Assembly (NCBI GenBank): GCA_038215555.1
Contig: JBBQQT010000199.1
Span: 1 to 5,289 of the forward strand
DNA from: PFJX01 sp038215555
GTDB lineage: Bacteria; Pseudomonadota; Gammaproteobacteria; Burkholderiales; Thiobacillaceae
DNA: 5,289 nucleotides
Direction of reading: 5' to 3'
Program-made: the position numbers and the translations under genes
Notes under the pieces: generated by a model
The model's database searches: none
The model's input: the letters and a program-made list of their open reading frames with translations, nothing else
Told to the model about the DNA's origin: nothing
Shown here: one piece after another, positions 5,267 through 5,289 of the stretch
How the letters are laid out: the number at the start of each line of letters is the position of its first letter
Position numbering within the stretch: position 1 is the stretch's first letter

Positions 5267-5289
5267 AATCATGCCGTCCCGCCCACCAA

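Overview
The window looks like a betaproteobacterial chromosome segment. The closest impression is the Nitrosomonadales/Gallionellaceae type, but this rests on recognising the proteins and repeats by eye, not on a search. The main clues are a GC-rich class Ia ribonucleotide reductase alpha chain of the long double-ATP-cone type, two kinds of dispersed palindromic repeat common in proteobacterial genomes, and a lysine/alanine-rich protein with a DUF2934 C-terminus.

Layout, all on the + strand. (1) Positions 5-2926 hold nrdA, complete to its stop codon and the only obvious housekeeping gene. (2) Positions 2927-3123 hold no gene. A good Shine-Dalgarno sequence (2933-2940) just after the nrdA stop is followed at once by two repeat units: a mosaic hairpin element (2943-3040) and a long imperfect palindrome (3051-3123). 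The nrdB gene that often follows nrdA is not in the window. (3) Positions 3159-4003 look like a small decaying toxin-antitoxin-like cluster. It contains a HigA-type antitoxin broken by a frameshift, a 98-residue unknown protein joined to it by an ATGA overlap, a 28-codon ORF, and a 53-codon ORF resembling only the C-terminal end of a bacterial retropepsin-like (clan AA) aspartic protease. No HigB-type toxin is present. (4) Positions 4004-4220 are an AT-richer spacer with a 15-bp tandem duplication and a strong ribosome binding site. (5) Positions 4221-4853 encode a histone H1-like Lys/Ala/Pro tail fused to a DUF2934 domain. (6) Positions 4854-5289 are mostly unassigned. They include a short ORF with a signal peptide whose continuation looks disrupted, and an overlapping GTG-start ORF.

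nrdA supplies deoxyribonucleotides, and the DUF2934 gene appears to be a separate transcription unit. The stretch between them reads as accessory DNA in decay, with repeats, a frameshift and a gene fragment. I see no evidence for a complete new system. The points most worth checking are the 4-bp repeat contraction that breaks higA and the repeat insertion that appears to cut nrdA off from its former downstream partner.
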